Source of the DNA: Laspinema palackyanum D2c
GTDB taxonomy: Bacteria > Cyanobacteriota > Cyanobacteriia > Cyanobacteriales > Laspinemataceae
DNA length: 64,000 bases
Assembly: GCF_025370875.1 (NCBI RefSeq)
Contig: NZ_JAMXFD010000027.1
Span: 1 to 64,000, forward strand
Direction: 5' to 3'
Part shown: positions 63,458-64,000 of the stretch, one piece after another
Numbering within the stretch: the stretch's first letter is position 1
How the letters are laid out: each line of letters opens with the position of its first letter
Program-made: the position numbers and the translations under genes
The notes under the pieces: generated by a model
Databases searched by the model: none
Told to the model about the DNA's origin: nothing
The model's input: only the letters and a program-made list of their open reading frames with translations

Positions 63458-64000
63458 TTAATCCAGACCGCGATAGAGTCGTTCGCTGAGAAATTCAAGG
63501 TCGAGACTGGTGAGGGTGATGCGATCGCCCGCCTCATAAATCGTAGTTTCCCAAGTATCAGCAGCGATGCGGCGATGGCATTCGACTCGCTGGGTATCTT
63601 GGGAAATTAGAACATATTCTTCCAGACTGTCGAGGTTTTGGTAGTCGGTGAATTTGAGGTCACGGTCAAAAGCTTCGGTACTGCTTGAGAGGACTTCGGC
63701 GATGAATTTGGGATAGCGTTTAATGTAGCGGTCTTGGCGATCGCGCGGGTCACAGGTCACGAAAGCATCGGGGTAATAATAAAACTCATCTTTGTAGTTG
63801 ACTTTGACAGTGCTGCCGTAGAAGCGACAGGGTGAGTCGCCAAGGTGTTGATCAATCTCACTCAGGAGGTTTATTGCAATCCGTGAATGGCGATCGCTAC
63901 AGCCGTTCATGGCGTAAACGAGGCCACCTCGGTATTCGTGGCGGATGGGATTTTGGCGTTCTAAGGCGAGGTAGTCGTCAGGGTGGATGTAGTGGGGAAT
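63458..64000 (-). CDS. Uma2 family putative endonuclease, 5' end beyond the window
   Basis: At least 180 residues. The frame is open to the right edge of the window, where it reads IPHYIHPDDYLALERQNPIR, HEYRGGLVYAMNG, which is the N-terminal Uma2 block. The core has YYYPDAFVTCDPRD and FIAEVLSSSTEAFDRDLKF with Asp, Glu and Lys positions, and EEYVLISQDTQRVECHRR at the end. The start codon lies outside the window. It is the last of several Uma2 loci here. Confidence 0.88.
   Translation of the reverse strand: MPHYIHPDDYLALERQNPIRHEYRGGLVYAMNGCSDRHSRIAINLLSEIDQHLGDSPCRFYGSTVKVNYKDEFYYYPDAFVTCDPRDRQDRYIKRYPKFIAEVLSSSTEAFDRDLKFTDYQNLDSLEEYVLISQDTQRVECHRRIAADTWETTIYEAGDRITLTSLDLEFLSERLYRGLD

Overview
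The window is chromosomal DNA of a cyanobacterium. The evidence is an eight-gene ATP synthase operon in cyanobacterial order (atpI, a, c, b', b, delta, alpha, gamma), the phycobilisome core-membrane linker apcE, a Ser/Thr kinase with a GUN4-like C-terminus, an iron-uptake porin of the SLH-OprB type, many Uma2-family genes, and dense GCGATCGC (HIP1) octamers. ApcE has four linker repeats, the arrangement associated with five-cylinder phycobilisome cores in filamentous species. A filamentous non-heterocystous lineage is therefore a reasonable guess, but it is inference.

Layout. 0-8 kb: a truncated DUF11-type repeat protein, then a C5 cytosine methyltransferase next to an MmeI-like type IIL restriction-modification enzyme, and a VanW-family protein. 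8-20 kb: dnaK with its DnaJ partner, two large sensor histidine kinases, an Uma2 gene bracketed by 177-bp direct repeats, and a group 2 sigma factor. 20-24 kb: carB. 24-36 kb: an iron-themed stretch holding a Fur-family regulator, a DpsA-type ferritin-like protein, a 2Fe-2S thioredoxin-like protein, an iron porin, and a complete ferric-iron ABC transporter (two FutA-like binding proteins, permease, ATPase) with a Fur-box-like palindrome upstream.

36-44 kb holds a defence-type cassette: a DUF1156 DNA methyltransferase, an Uma2 (PD-(D/E)XK) protein, and a large DUF499 ATPase with an N-terminal Swt1-like HEPN domain. Palindrome-rich repeats surround the Uma2-DUF499 pair. 44-50.3 kb is the atp operon, closed by a clear terminator.

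50.5-55.3 kb is accessory DNA with Uma2 genes and fragments, orphan antitoxin-like genes, pseudogenes, and an AT-rich block of three small unrecognised genes. 55.5-60.4 kb carries a SAM-dependent methyltransferase and apcE. 60.8-64 kb carries the kinase-GUN4 gene, a VapBC-type toxin-antitoxin pair lying between two decayed C-terminal pieces of a type I methylase (hsdM), and an Uma2 gene that runs off the right end.

The most promising candidates for an undescribed system are the DUF1156/Uma2/HEPN-DUF499 cassette (36.4-43.7 kb) and the AT-rich three-gene block (52.7-54.1 kb). All calls come from reading the sequence. No database search or structure prediction was run.
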